From the NCBI RefSeq assembly GCF_004193775.1, contig NC_041007.1, positions 22,527,501-22,591,500 of the forward strand: 64,000 nt of DNA. The letters are read 5' to 3'. The stretch is from Glycine soja (lineage: Eukaryota > Streptophyta > Magnoliopsida > Fabales > Fabaceae). The position numbers and the translations under genes are program-made. Below the pieces are notes generated by a model. The model was not told the origin of the DNA, ran no database searches, and saw only the letters and a list, made by a program, of their open reading frames with translations. This document shows, in pieces, positions 45,673-57,046 of the stretch (position 1 is its first letter; every line of letters begins with the position of its first letter).

Positions 45673-46767
45673 TGTTAGACAAGTGGCCTCAGATATCTTA
45701 AGAAGGGGGGGTTGAATTAAGATATTCCAAACTATTTCCCCTAATTAAAAATCTATTTCACTTTTTACTCAAGTTATGAATTCCCTTAATGACAATCTGC
45801 TTAAATATTAATTCAAATGAAACAATTTGAATATGAATATAAAGCAATAATAAATAAAGGAGATTAAGGGAAGAGAAAATGCAAACTCAGTTTTATACTG
45901 GTTCGGCCACACCCTTGTGCCTACGTCCAGTCCCCAAGCAACCCGCTTGAGAGTTCCACTATCTTGTAAATTCCTTTTACAAGTTCTAAACACACAAGGA
46001 CAATCCTTCCTTTGTGTTTAGAATTCCTTTACAACAAGAGACTCACAGTCTCTTAATCCCTTAGAGAATGAGAAGAAGAAGAAGAACAAATCTCTCTAGA
46101 AAGAGATGGATTTTACAGATTGAGCACTCAAATAATTCCTTAATGAATTGCAATTGAATTAGCCAAGGAATTCTTAAGAGGATAAAAATGAATTTTCTCT
46201 TTGAGAGGATAAACACTTGTTGTTCTGAAAATCTCTTGGCAATTTCGTGTTTAAGTCACATATATATATAGACCATTGGTGGTCATGAATAAAGCCTTTG
46301 AAAAGTTGTGACTCTTGAAATTATTTTTCTGAAAATCCTGTCTGGTAATCGATTACAGTAATTGTGTAATCGATTACAGCTTTTAAAATTTGAATTAAAA
46401 CGTTTACTAACTGTTGGTAATCGATTACCAAAATTGTGTAATCGATTACACAGTCTAAAATTTCGAATTCAAATTTTTGTAGCTGTTATAAAACGTATTT
46501 GGCCACTGGTAATCGATTACATCCTCTGGTAATCGATTACCAAAGAGTAAAACCTTTGAGAAACACTTTTTTAATTTAAATCACTTGGCCAAACCTTTGC
46601 TAATTCAATTAGGAATTCCCTTCCTAATATTCTAGTGATCATCTTGATGTTGTGACTTGTAATCTTGAAGTATTGTCTTGAATTTTAATCTTGAAAAGCC
46701 CATTTGCATCAATTGCAACACATCATCATGATCATCATCAAAAACATCAAAGGCAATTGCATCTACA
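45673..46767 (-). mobile_element. 3' LTR of Sirevirus B
   Basis: In sense it starts TGTAGATGC right after the polypurine tract AAAAAGGGGGAGAT and ends GTCTAACA. U3 has three pairs of TAATCGATTA: 46346/46367 (21 bp), 46418/46439 (21 bp) and 46510/46530 (20 bp). A TATATATATA box is at about 46260-46270. It shares GGTTCGGCCAC...CCTACGTCCAGTCCC with the other B-type LTRs. Extra polypurine-like tracts (TCCCCCT on plus) lie at 46863 and 46943. The left flank is AACAC; the matching duplicate is lost with the truncated 5' half. Confidence 0.87.
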
Positions 46768-47240
46768 ATCTCCCCCTTTTTGATGATGACAATACAATAC
46801 CTGAAATCAAGATTCAAGCAAGAAACAAACAATTGTATATAGATAAAATGTGCATGCGTTTACTCCCCCTATATTTCTGAATTCATGATCACTTGATTTC
46901 TAAGTTTGTTAAGCTTTTTCTTAAGCTTTTTCTACAACCTTTTCTCCCCCTTTGGCAACATCAAAAAGCCAAAGAACTCGGAAATCCAGACATATATAAC
47001 AATGGAGTAGAAAGATATAGATATCAGAGTATAAAACACAATAAGCCAAACTCACAAAGAAGAAGTAATCAAACCAGAATCCAAATAAGTTAAAATGTCA
47101 ATAACCACAAAACATCCAAGAATGAAATTTAAAAAACCACAAGATAAATAAGCAAAGTACTTAGCAAAATAGTGTAAATTCTAAGAAACTAAAAGCCAAA
47201 ATACACGGCTTATAAAAGACATATAATCAGAAACTAAAAT

Positions 47241-48377
47241 CTAAGAAGACGGAGGTGGTGGTGGAAGATCGAAACTCTGACGAATGTATCCGACATCCTC
47301 TTCAAGCTGTGTAAGGCGAATGTCCATACCGGCAAAGCGTGAATCTAACGAGTCGAAGCGGTCACCAACATAAGAACGAAGACCCCGTAATTCGGAGAGG
47401 ACTTCATTCATGAGTGCGGAATCTTCACGTTGAGGGGGAGGTGAAGGAGTACGTTCATCTTGAGGAGGGAGTGCATCCTTCTTCAGCCATTGTCCATTCC
47501 GATCTTTACGATACCCAAAGGAGGTCACTGCACCAGCACCAATTGCAAAAGAACGCTTGACTTGAACAAAGGGTTCATCATCAAGCGGAATTTGAAAATG
47601 ACGCAAAAATAGAGTAATCAATTGTGGATAAGGAAGAGGTGCATTGGCCCGTAATGCCTTATGCATTCGGTACCGAACCAAATGGGCCCAGTCGATCTGA
47701 CGACCGGTAAGAAAAGCCCACATAAGAATCAAATCCTCCTCAGAGGCTTGTGCTAAATTTGAAGACCGAGGAAGCAAAATTCTAACAATGATATAATGCA
47801 TGATGCGATTATCAAAAGTTAATGACCCGGCCAACAATCTACCGGTCATTTCAGCTTGATCATTGCAGACCATGCGACGAGCATCATGACTCGAATAATC
47901 GAATTTCCAGTCATCAACAATGGTGCCCTCAAAAGGTGCACCTTGACTGGGTAAATGAGTCAAACAAAAGAATAGTGACTGATCAATGACCATAGAAGTA
48001 CCATGCACCTCAGACATAATAATACCATCCTGAATTTTTAAATTGCAGTAGAAGACCTTTACAAGTTTAGGATAATATGGCAATTTTAATGACATGAAAT
48101 CAACAAGACCAGAATTTTGAAACACTTGATAACAATCAAACGTTTCATCATTAAAGAATTCTACGTCTAGGTACTTAGGGTCTAAGATTATTCTAGAAGA
48201 AAACTGAGAAAGGTACCGTAGACGCTGATCATCGGATGAAAACAGTGTTGATGATCTTGGAGATGACAAAGAAGGAGGAATAGGTGCTGTGGGTGCTCCG
48301 GATGGGCCGTGGCGGCGATGGGCAGCAGCGGTAGCGGTGGAGGATGATCCCTTTCTCTTCTTTGATGGCTCTGCCAT
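47241..48377 (-). CDS. Env-like/plant-transposon-domain ORF of Sirevirus B (378 aa)
   Basis: An uninterrupted ORF from ATG 48377, starting MAEPSKKRKGSSST (basic cluster KKRK at 6-9, no signal peptide). The central domain, about 50-290, includes FSSRIILDPKYLDVEFF, SEVHGTSMVIDQSLFF, IMHYIIVRILLPRSSN and ALRANAPLPYPQLITLF, matching the plant retrotransposon domain often annotated as putative plant transposon protein. A probable coiled coil, MNEVLSELRGLRSYVGDRFD, occupies the C-terminus (about 325-365). Unlike element S it is in a different frame from pol and 562 bp away, with a TATA box of its own. Retention of an open frame in a truncated element suggests fairly recent origin. Confidence 0.82.
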   Translation of the reverse strand: MAEPSKKRKGSSSTATAAAHRRHGPSGAPTAPIPPSLSSPRSSTLFSSDDQRLRYLSQFSSRIILDPKYLDVEFFNDETFDCYQVFQNSGLVDFMSLKLPYYPKLVKVFYCNLKIQDGIIMSEVHGTSMVIDQSLFFCLTHLPSQGAPFEGTIVDDWKFDYSSHDARRMVCNDQAEMTGRLLAGSLTFDNRIMHYIIVRILLPRSSNLAQASEEDLILMWAFLTGRQIDWAHLVRYRMHKALRANAPLPYPQLITLFLRHFQIPLDDEPFVQVKRSFAIGAGAVTSFGYRKDRNGQWLKKDALPPQDERTPSPPPQREDSALMNEVLSELRGLRSYVGDRFDSLDSRFAGMDIRLTQLEEDVGYIRQSFDLPPPPPSS

Positions 48378-48557
48378 TTGATGAAGTTTTTCTGGATTTT
48401 GATCGGTGGAAGTGAAAGAGGAGTGAAAAAGAGGAAGATTGGGCTTTACGGGACGTGATTTGGTGAAGAATTGAGTGAGAATCGAAGGTTTGAAGTTCTA
48501 GGTATGGAGGAAAACGTGGAGGATGCTTTGGCTGCGCAGCAGCTCTGATTTCGTGAG

Positions 48558-48710
48558 TATTTATAGAAGATGACGCATTGTAATCGATTACAAGTATTGG
48601 TAATCGATTACATGCCCAATAAGCCTTCTGGTAATCGATTACAGGATGTTGTAATCGATTACAGGCTGCCTGTTCATGTGTAATCGATTACACTGGATGG
48701 TAATCGATTA
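48558..48710 (-). promoter_or_regulatory. Putative internal promoter of element B env-like ORF
   Basis: Six perfect TAATCGATTA palindromes start at 48581, 48601, 48632, 48652, 48681 and 48701, i.e. three pairs each exactly 20 bp apart. In sense they are followed within 16 bp by a TATA box, TATAAATA (48558-48565), and a ~180-nt pyrimidine-rich leader before the env-like ATG at 48377. Layout and motifs reproduce the LTR U3. Promoter activity is inferred, not shown. Confidence 0.6.
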
Positions 48711-48939
48711 CCAGAGCCTATCCTAGGCTAGTTTCTTAAGAGAATATTCATGTTTATGCTCAAATACATCCTATATGACTAATTTTCACTACTAATACAC
48801 TAAATTCAATCATTCAATTATTATATACACAAGAAATCATAAATTCTATCATAAAAACAAGAATTCAAACAAGATCAAACAAAATAATCTACAATCAAAA
48901 GGTAAAAGTAAATCAACCAATCAATCAACCAATCAATCC

Positions 48940-50965
48940 CTATTTTTCTAAATCTCTTACATCTAAGAGACCTAATTCTCTTCTAATAGAGAAGAACACT
49001 TCCTTGGGGAGAGGTTTAGTGAAAATATCAGCAAGTTGATTCTTAGTATCAACAAATTCTAATACACAATCTCCCTTTAGGACATGATCTCTAAGAAAGT
49101 GGTGTCTAATCTCTATATGTTTAGTTCTAGAGTGTTGAACTGGGTTTTTGGATAGATTTATGGCACTAGTATTATCACACTTAATAGGTATGCGATCAAG
49201 AATGATGCCACAGTCAGATAATTGTTGCTTCATCCATAAAATCTGTGCACAACAACTACCGGCAGAGATATACTCCGCTTCAGCAGTAGATAAAGCAACA
49301 CTGTTTTGTTTCTTACTATGCCATGAGACAAGAGCCGATCCAATAAATTGACAAGTTCCACTTGTACTTTTTCTATCAGTTTTAGATCCGGCAAAATCAG
49401 AATCAGAATATCCTATTAAGTTACATGTTGAATTCTTAGGATACCATAATCCTAAATTGATTGTTCTTAATAGATATCTCATGATTCTCTTTACTGCACT
49501 TAAATGTGATTGTTTGGGGTTGGATTGAAACCTAGCACACATGCATACACTAAACATAATATCAGGTCTACTAGCAGATAAATAAAGAAGAGATCCGATC
49601 ATACCTCGATATAGTTTTATGTCTATAGACTGATCAGATTCATCTTTATCTAAGTAACAATTAGTGCTCATCGGTGTAGACATGTGTTTTGCACTATCCA
49701 TCCCAAATCTTTTGATCAATTCCTTGCAGTATTTGGATTGATTGATGAATAGACCTTCTTGAGTTTGCTTGATTTGTAATCCCAGAAAGTACTTTAGTTC
49801 TCCCATCATTGACATTTCAAATTCACTTTGCATATCAAGGGAAAACTCATTGCACAATGAATCATTAGTGGATCCAAAAATTATATCATCAACATATATT
49901 TGAACCAACAAAATATCATTATGCTTTCTCTTTATGAACAATGTGGTATCCACTTTACCTCTGGAGAAATCTTTTTCTAGAAGAAAATTGCTTAAGCGTT
50001 CATACCACGCCCTAGGGGCTTGTTTCAAACCATAAAGAGCCTTTTGTAATTTATAAACATGGTTTGGTTTATCCGGAATTTCAAAACCAGGGGGTTGTTC
50101 AACATATACCTCTTCTTGAATTAAACCATTTAGAAAGGCACTCTTAATATCCATTTGATAAAGTTTAAAGTCCATTATGGATGCATATGCCAAAAGCATT
50201 CTAATGGCTTCTAATCTTGCAACAGGAGCATATGTTTCTTCGTAGTCTATTCCCTCTTCTTGATTATACCCTTTTGCTACTAACCTTGCTTTATTTCTAA
50301 TAATTATACCATGTTCATCTAATTTATTTCTAAAAACCCATTTTGTTCCTATGACAGGATAATTTTCAGGTTTTTCTACTAATTTCCACACATTGTTTCT
50401 TTCAAATTGGTTTAGTTCTTCTTGCATGGCAATGATCCAATTATCATCTATTATGGCTTCTTTTATATTTTTAGGTTCAATCATGGATACAAAAGCCATA
50501 TTATTGCATAAATCTTTAAGAGAGTGTCTAGTTGTTACCCCTTTTGAGATATCACCAATAATGTTGTCGAGGGGATGATCTCTTGAAACTTTCCATTCTC
50601 TTGGAAGTTCATCAATGGATTTGACTTCTTCTGGAGGATCTTCATTGCTTCCTTTATCATTTCCTTTGGAATTTTGTTCATGAATGTTCAAATGTTCTAA
50701 AGAATCTGCAATGTCATCTAGCATATTCTTTCTTGACAATATAGCATTAGATTCATCAATGGTAACATGAATGGATTCCTCGATATTCATAGTTCTCTTA
50801 TTATATATCCTATATGCTTTGCTTTGTAAAGAATATCCAAGAAAAATGCCTTCATCAGATTTTGCATCGAATTTTCCTAGATTATCTTTACCATTATTAA
50901 GTACAAAGCATTTTCAACCAAAAACATGTAGATGAGAGATATTAGGTTTTCTACCATTAAATAAC
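48940..50965 (-). pseudogene. Sirevirus B pol, 3' part (RT and RNase H), 5'-truncated
   Basis: A 616-codon open segment (50790-48940) contains reverse transcriptase ([51 protein letters not shown]) and RNase H ([27 protein letters not shown]), with all catalytic motifs visible. Upstream, codons up to 50965 continue the integrase C-terminal region (NISHLHVFG...KCFVLNN), but a TGA replaces the usual Cys codon near 50915. The frame ends abruptly where the Tat-type LTR inserts at 50966. The missing 5' half probably lies beyond the far end of that element, outside the window. The pol stop is UAG-GGA, not the readthrough context of element S. Confidence 0.9.
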
Positions 50966-53213
50966 TGTCGCAACCTACCCTTCGGCGGGAGGGCGACGCG
51001 AGACTCGCGGGATGCGTGTTCCACGAAAGGAATACGCGCGGAGTCGCCACCAACGTTTATTTGAGGAAAACGTCAGAAAAACCGGAAAAGACGCGATCTA
51101 CGAACTTTTAAGTGAAAGGTTCGGGAGTTGTATTTACGCACGGGGAAGGTGTTAGCACCCCATACGTCCGTCCCAAGGGACGACAGCCTTTAATCGAATG
51201 TGCAAACATGACTTTTGATTTTTTATGTTCCCTTTTTATGTTCTTATATCCTTTATACCCTTTTTATATTTTTTTCCTTTTTGTGGTCGACAAGGGTGTT
51301 TCCCTTTGCTCCTACGTATTCCTCAATTGTGATGAGGAAATCAGACCTACGTAGTTCTTTCGGAACAAAGTGTTTGGTTAAGTTGTTTTTGTCTTTTTTG
51401 CAAAATATGTTTTTATTGAACAAAAGGTCATTTAAGGTGTTGGACCATTAAACGGTCTTTTGATTTTGAAAGGAGAGAAACGTTAAGGCGTTGGACCATT
51501 AACGATCTCTTGTTTTTTTGAAAGGAGAGAAACGTTAAGGCATTGGACCATTAACGATCTCTTGGGATGGTCGACAAAAGCGGGGCTTTTGCTCCTACGT
51601 ATCCTCAATGAGGAACTCAGACCTACGTAGTTCTTGCAAAAGCGGTAAAGTTACATGTTGATTTTATGCTTTTGAACGGTCCATGTTAACCGATAAAAGC
51701 AAAGAGGACCGTTTAAGGCGTTGGACCTTAAAACGGTTTTTAGTGATTTTCGGACAAAACTTGATTTGTGAGTCTATTTTAGTCTTAGTTTCACTTTGGT
51801 TATTAATCAATTCATTCAAGGAAACTTCCAAAGAAAAACGTCCGATTGATTTTTTTAATTTATTTTATTCAAAGATATTTTGATTATTTTATTATTATTT
51901 TTCAAGATATTTTGATTATTTTATTATTATTTTACATTTTTTGGTTTAACCGAGGTTATAGCGTGAACGATCGGTTAGATTTCATTTTAAAAGTGATTAA
52001 ATGAGATTACAACACAAATGATCGGTTGAAATTCATTTTATCATTATTTAGATGAGAAAACGGCTTAAATAAACGGTAAAAGCGCGTTAAAGACGGAAGA
52101 AAAGAAATCGAAAATAAAGATGAAAGCTTAAAAAAACAAGAAATGAATTGAAAGTCTCGGATTCGAAAACTTACCCGTTGAAGAACGAAGAACGGATGAA
52201 GAACGATGAAGAACGGACGAAAACCTCCACGGATTTGCTTACGGAAACATCTCGGAAGCGTTACGGAAGCACCTCGGCTTGGATTTTCTTCACGGAAACA
52301 ATTTTTTTCACCCAAAACAGCTGAAATACATAGCCAGGGGGCTGAGGGATCCTTAGAACAGCCCCCTTCAGCCTTTTTATAGGAAAAATGGGGAGGAGGT
52401 TGCCGCCCAGCTCGCCCAGGCGACCTTAGCTCGCCCAGGCGAGCTGGGTTGCTTCTCAGCTTCAAAAAACGTTCTGGAAGGCCCAATTCAAAATTTCGAA
52501 ATTGCTATTTGCACCCCCCAATTTTGATAAGTTCACCCCCCTATTTCGTAATTTACGGAAAAGTTACGGAAGCCTTACGGAAGCATATAGGACTTGATTT
52601 TCTTCTTTTTTTCTCTTCCGTCTCACCCGTATTAAGTTAATTATGCTTATTTAGAGTTATGGGAATTTTACGGAAGCATTACGGGTGTCCCGGAAGCCCC
52701 GGAATCCCATTTTTCAACAAAACGAGGGGTGTGACGGCCATCTAGCTCGCCCAGGCGAGCTAGGTTACTTCAACCTTAAGCAAGAAATTGCCCAGAAACC
52801 TCTAGAAGGGCCCAGATTCGAAAATTACTGTTTGCACCCCCCATTTTACTAAATACACCCCTCTTTGGCTTTTTTTGGTGATTCTTTTTTCGTAAAGTTA
52901 CGGAAACTTACGAATTTCGTAACGATACTTGTTTTCTTTCCGTAATGTTACGGAACCTTGCGGATTACATAATCATCCCCTTTTTGACTTACGGAATGTT
53001 ACGGAACCTCACTTAATTATGCACCGATGCTTCCATTTGATTTCTGGTGTGTCACGGAAACTTACGGATTGTGCATCAATATTTTTTTTGGTTTTTCGGC
53101 ATGTCCTGGAATTTCACAAATTGCCTAATGATGGATGCCAAGCACCTTACAAGGACCAAAGAAAGGTCGCATGTCATCAAGCAAAGGTCCCCGGACGAAA
53201 TTAGGGTATGACA
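50966..53213 (-). mobile_element. 3' LTR of Tat/Ogre-type Ty3 element
   Basis: On plus it begins TGTCGCAACCTACCCTTCGG and ends ATTAGGGTATGACA; in sense it is TGTCATACCC ... GGTTGCGACA. The sense polypurine tract AGTAAAGAGGGGCAAC sits immediately before it (53214-53229), which fixes minus orientation and identity as a 3' LTR. The left flank is ATAAC (50961-50965); its duplicate is outside the window. Internal repeats: CTACGTAGTTCT with TGCTCCTACGTAT (51310-51640), GTTGGACCNTTAA (51440-51740), and the motif GCTCGCCCAGGCGA (52410-52760). It inserted into Sirevirus B pol. Confidence 0.9.
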
Positions 53214-53700
53214 GTTGCCCCTCTTTACTTGTCTTTTATTGGAGATAAAAGGAAAGTAAAGATAAGACACTAATTTCGTTCCTCTCGATTTGACGAGAGT
53301 CGCGGGTGACCATAAAATCTCCACATGCAAATGACTTGTTGTTCCCGGATTTTCACAAATTGCCTAATGATGGGTGCCAAGCACCTCACAAGGACCAAAG
53401 AAAGGTCGCATGTCATCAAGCAAAGGTACCCGGACGAAAATTAGTGTATGACACTAATTTCGCTCCTCTCGGTTGACGAGAGTCGCGGGTGACCATGACT
53501 TGTCGTTCCCGGATTTTCACAAATTGCCTAACGATGGGTGCCAAGCACCTCACAAGGACCAAAGAAAGGTCGCATGTCATCAAGCAAAGGTACCCGGACG
53601 AAAATTAGTGTATGACACTAATTTCGCTCCTCTCGGTTGACGAGAGTCGCGGGTGACCATGAAATTTCCGCATGTAAATGACTTGTTGTTCCCGGAGGAA
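53097..53700. repeat. LTR-edge unit repeated three times
   Basis: A ~175-bp unit containing TTTTCACAAATTGCCTAATG, CAAGCACCTCACAAGGACC, the LTR-edge phrase GACGAAATTAG.GTATGACA and CGAGAGTCGCGGGTGACCAT occurs at the LTR boundary (53097-53310) and again at about 53343-53510 and 53511-53680. The second and third copies lie outside the LTR, in the 3' UTR. Confidence 0.8.
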
Positions 53701-56040
53701 CAAAAGGTGCAGAAGACTATGTCAGCCTCTGCATGCTATCAAGCGTTCTGTCTTATAGATAGCAAAAGAATGTTTATACGGATAACCACTCGGGTATTTC
53801 CGCGTATCATCGGGCCCGCCGCCTCTGGATGATACAAGGGTGCAGAATGACCAAACTTGGTCTCTGCTTGTCATCGGGCCCGCCGCCTCTGGATGATACA
53901 AGGGTGCACGTCACATGACCTCAGGGTCAGTATGACAAAGATTATGGGGCGGCCGACAAAAGCAAGGCTCTTGCTCCTACGTATCCTCCAATGAGGAACT
54001 CAGACCTACGTAGTTCTGGATAACTTGTGAGACTTGAAAAAGTCTCCACCAGAAGATGCCTACATCTCCGGAAAGGGCGCAGATGACCATATTGGCCTCT
54101 GCTTATCAATCACACTCGAGGTGCGGATAACCGTAAGGTGTCTCCGCGGGCTACCAGCTCTTGGGTCATGGTAACAGAAAGCGGTGCGGTCGACAAAAGC
54201 GAGGCTTTTGCTCCTACGTATCCTCCCATGAGGAACTCAGACCTACGTAGTTCTTGACAACTTGTGAGACTTGAAAAAGTCTCGGTGTTTTCTTCGCTAA
54301 AATGCAAACATGCTTTAGCAAAGAGACAAATATTCCAACTGATTTAGAGCAGCATATGCTTTTTTGAGTGAAAAACAATGCGTCTACCGGGGAAGGAGAG
54401 TCTGCTGATGAAATCTCCCATAACCATAAATGAGATTTTGGATGTTAGCATTTCGTTTCTAAATGACCATTTAGAGGAAACACTGGGTTCGACAAAAATA
54501 GAAGAAATCCACTCAAAGTGTATCAATCTCGCACAGGTAAGTGTTTCATCCTAATTCCGAACCATAGATATGTCATGACTTGACTTTGCAAATTATTTCC
54601 TATCAAATCAAAAATTACATGCGTGATCATGGATCAAATAGGACTTCCCTTGGGAATGGGTTCTTTTGGTGGGTTTTTCGGCTTTTGTGTGTTTTTGGCT
54701 TTTGATTTTTTGTTGGCTTTTCCTTTTCTGTTTTTGTTTAGTGTGGGGCGAAAAAGTCGCTAGCGCACTGATTTTGGTTGGCAATTAAAGGGAGAAGACC
54801 ATTTTAGGTCACGGTTTCCTTTCCTTCTTTTTGTTCATTTGGTGACAATTCTGTATTGTTCAGATATTGTCCAGTCTAAAGACCTCTCTGCACATTTCTT
54901 CTGGTTTCTTTGACCAGGAGCTTCCTTCTTTTTTACTTTCTCCCATTCTTTGGTTGGGAATTTTCTTTCTTTTCTTTTTTCTTTCTCCCACTCTTTGATT
55001 GGGAATTTCCTTTCTTTTCTTTTTTCTCTTTCTCCCACTCTTTGATTGGGAATTTCCTTTCCTTCCTTTTTTGCTTTCTCTTTGATTGGGAATTTCCTTT
55101 CCTTCTTTTTTTTTTTTGCTTCCGAGGGTAAGGTTTATGGTGAGTCAGGATTTTGGCTCAAGGCTTGTAGAATGGCTAGACATGATACATGTCAGGGTTT
55201 GGTTTGGTCCAAGGATAAAAAGGGATGCCCCACATTATTTCCATGACACAAATGCAAAAATGATGATTTGGAAATTTTATGCAAAACTGGTTATGCATGC
55301 ACCTATGCGGACACTCAAGTGTCAAATTCTTATGGTCATGTGATGCTAGGGCTCAGGATTTATTTCCTCTATTTTAAATCAACCCAATGTTTCCAAAATA
55401 TGTTCTTTTATCAATTTGTGCATTCATTCGAGTCCATTTCGGGCGTCCGGGAAAATCTTCACAGCATTCACCCTTCAGGTGTATACACATTTTTTCAAAA
55501 ACTAGTTATGATCAGTGAATTTTTCCAAAGAAAAGTTGGAAGTCATCTCTTTTCAAAAGCATATCGGTTTTTCAGCTAAACAACTTATTTTTCTTTTTTC
55601 TCTCTTTTTTTTCTTTTTTTTTATTTGTTTATTTCTTTTTCTTGTTTGTTTTTTTTTCTTCTCTTTTTTTTTTCATGAGGTATTTTGCTATATACATGCA
55701 TATCCAAGGTATCTTGCTACCTAAACATACATATATATATGTTTTGTAAGGTATTTTTGCTATATACATGCATATCCAAGGTATCTTTCTACCTAAACAT
55801 ACATATATATTTTGTGAAGTATTTTTTGTTTACATACATGCATATCTAAGGTATCTTTCTACCTAAACATACATATATATATTTTGTGAAGTGTTTTTTG
55901 TTTACATACATGCATATCTAAGGTATTTTTCTACCTAAACATACATATATATATATTGTGAAGTGTTTTTTTGTTTACATACATGCATATCTAAGGTATT
56001 TTCACTACCTAAACATACATATATATGTTTTGTAAGGTAT
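53701..56040 (-). other. 3' UTR of the Tat-type element, repeat-rich
   Basis: Non-coding. It contains a duplicated CATCGGGCCCGCCGCCTCTG unit (53818, 53875), two CTCCTACGTATCCTCC...GACCTACGTAGTTCT blocks (53970-54020, 54210-54260) that echo the LTR, GATTGGGAATTTCCTTTC repeats (54950-55110), T-rich tracts, and an AT-rich ~75-bp tandem array (55679-56040). Expansion of tandem repeats in this region is known for Tat-lineage elements. Confidence 0.65.
55679..56040. repeat. ~75-bp tandem array, about five copies
   Basis: Units share TACATGCATATC, AAGGTATCTTTCTACCTAAA and CATACATATATAT. Unit length drifts by (TA)n and T-run changes. Low coding potential. Confidence 0.85.
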
Positions 56041-56258
56041 GACTACCTTCCGAGCTTGCGCTTGTTTTATTTAAATTCCCAGGATCATGAGCAACTAGGT
56101 GCGTCCTACTATAAAAAGTGATCAAATAGCAGGCAGAAATTTAAAAGGTACTAGGTTGCCTCCTAGTAGCGCTTCTTTAACGTCTTGAGCTGGACGCCTT
56201 ATGACTTGTTGGTCACTGACCTAGTACTTTGCTTACCTTTGGCTTTGGACTTGGTCGC

Positions 56259-56990
56259 CTATTGGTCGGCCATGTGGTGTAGGCAATACTCAAACCTTTT
56301 TGTGGATGAGCAGAGGTGAACTCTAGAGGTGATGGCGGTGCGTCTGTTGCCCACTGCCGGCCATCGCCAGGCTGCTGTGGTGTTTCGCCCTGCGCCTGCC
56401 TGGAGACGCAGAACTTCTTGATGAAAGCTCGATTGGTAGAGGGGACCTGATGACCTTGCTGGGGGCGACAGGCACTCCCTAGAACTATGCCACGACGACA
56501 TGAACTTGCTGGGGGGAACGGGCGCCCTGTAGGGCCGACAGAGGCCCGTAACCAGAGCTGGAAACCCCAGGGCCCTGTTGGACTTCTTCAGGTCCACTGG
56601 GTGTCTTTGTGGGTGCGATCCCTGCAAACAATAGATGGTATCAGGAATCAGTTGAACCATATGCATACTTACCCATGTCGGGACGACACAGACCAACTGA
56701 TACTTTTGCAGGGGGAGATTGGCATTGCGGTCGCTGGGCAGAATGTTGCTAAGTAGCAATGTCATCTATATCTGTTTAAGAGTGGTCATGTTGGTGCGCA
56801 TGATCCGCACTCGTCTCTTTGCAGCGGCACGGGTGAAATCTTGCCCCGGTATGCATAGTAGCTGTGTGATAGCCTCCCTCTCTGGTTGTGCTCGCACAGT
56901 TGGCCGTCCTCCAATATCAGGGGGTGGCCCAGGAACCGTTAAAAGGAAACTACTGGTCCCTTAACCGGGAGTGCAAGTCTTGGTTAAGCA
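56259..56990 (-). pseudogene. Extra ORF of Tat-type element (plant-transposon-like domain)
   Basis: A 168-codon ORF (56765-56259) is extended upstream in frame to about 56990 across one TAG (after KQI). The upstream part, PGPPPDIGGRPTVRAQPERE then IPGQDFTRAAAKRRVRI and LLLSNILPSDRNANLPL, parallels by eye the central domain of the Sirevirus ORFs (e.g. RNRIMHY...ILLPRSSN). The C-terminal part is Pro/Ser/Gln-rich. It lies between the missing pol and the 3' LTR, where Tat-lineage elements often carry an additional ORF. Its function is unknown. Start not determined. Confidence 0.55.
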
Positions 56991-57046
56991 TTTAAGGATA
57001 GAGGACCTTAAATTCTCTTAAGGTGCGGAAGTGGAGCACACTGAAA

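Noticed and set aside
56487..56964. Plus-strand ORFs at 56487-56756 and 56719-56964
   Set aside because: Antisense to the Tat extra ORF, whose minus-strand translation has recognisable similarity; the plus translations do not.
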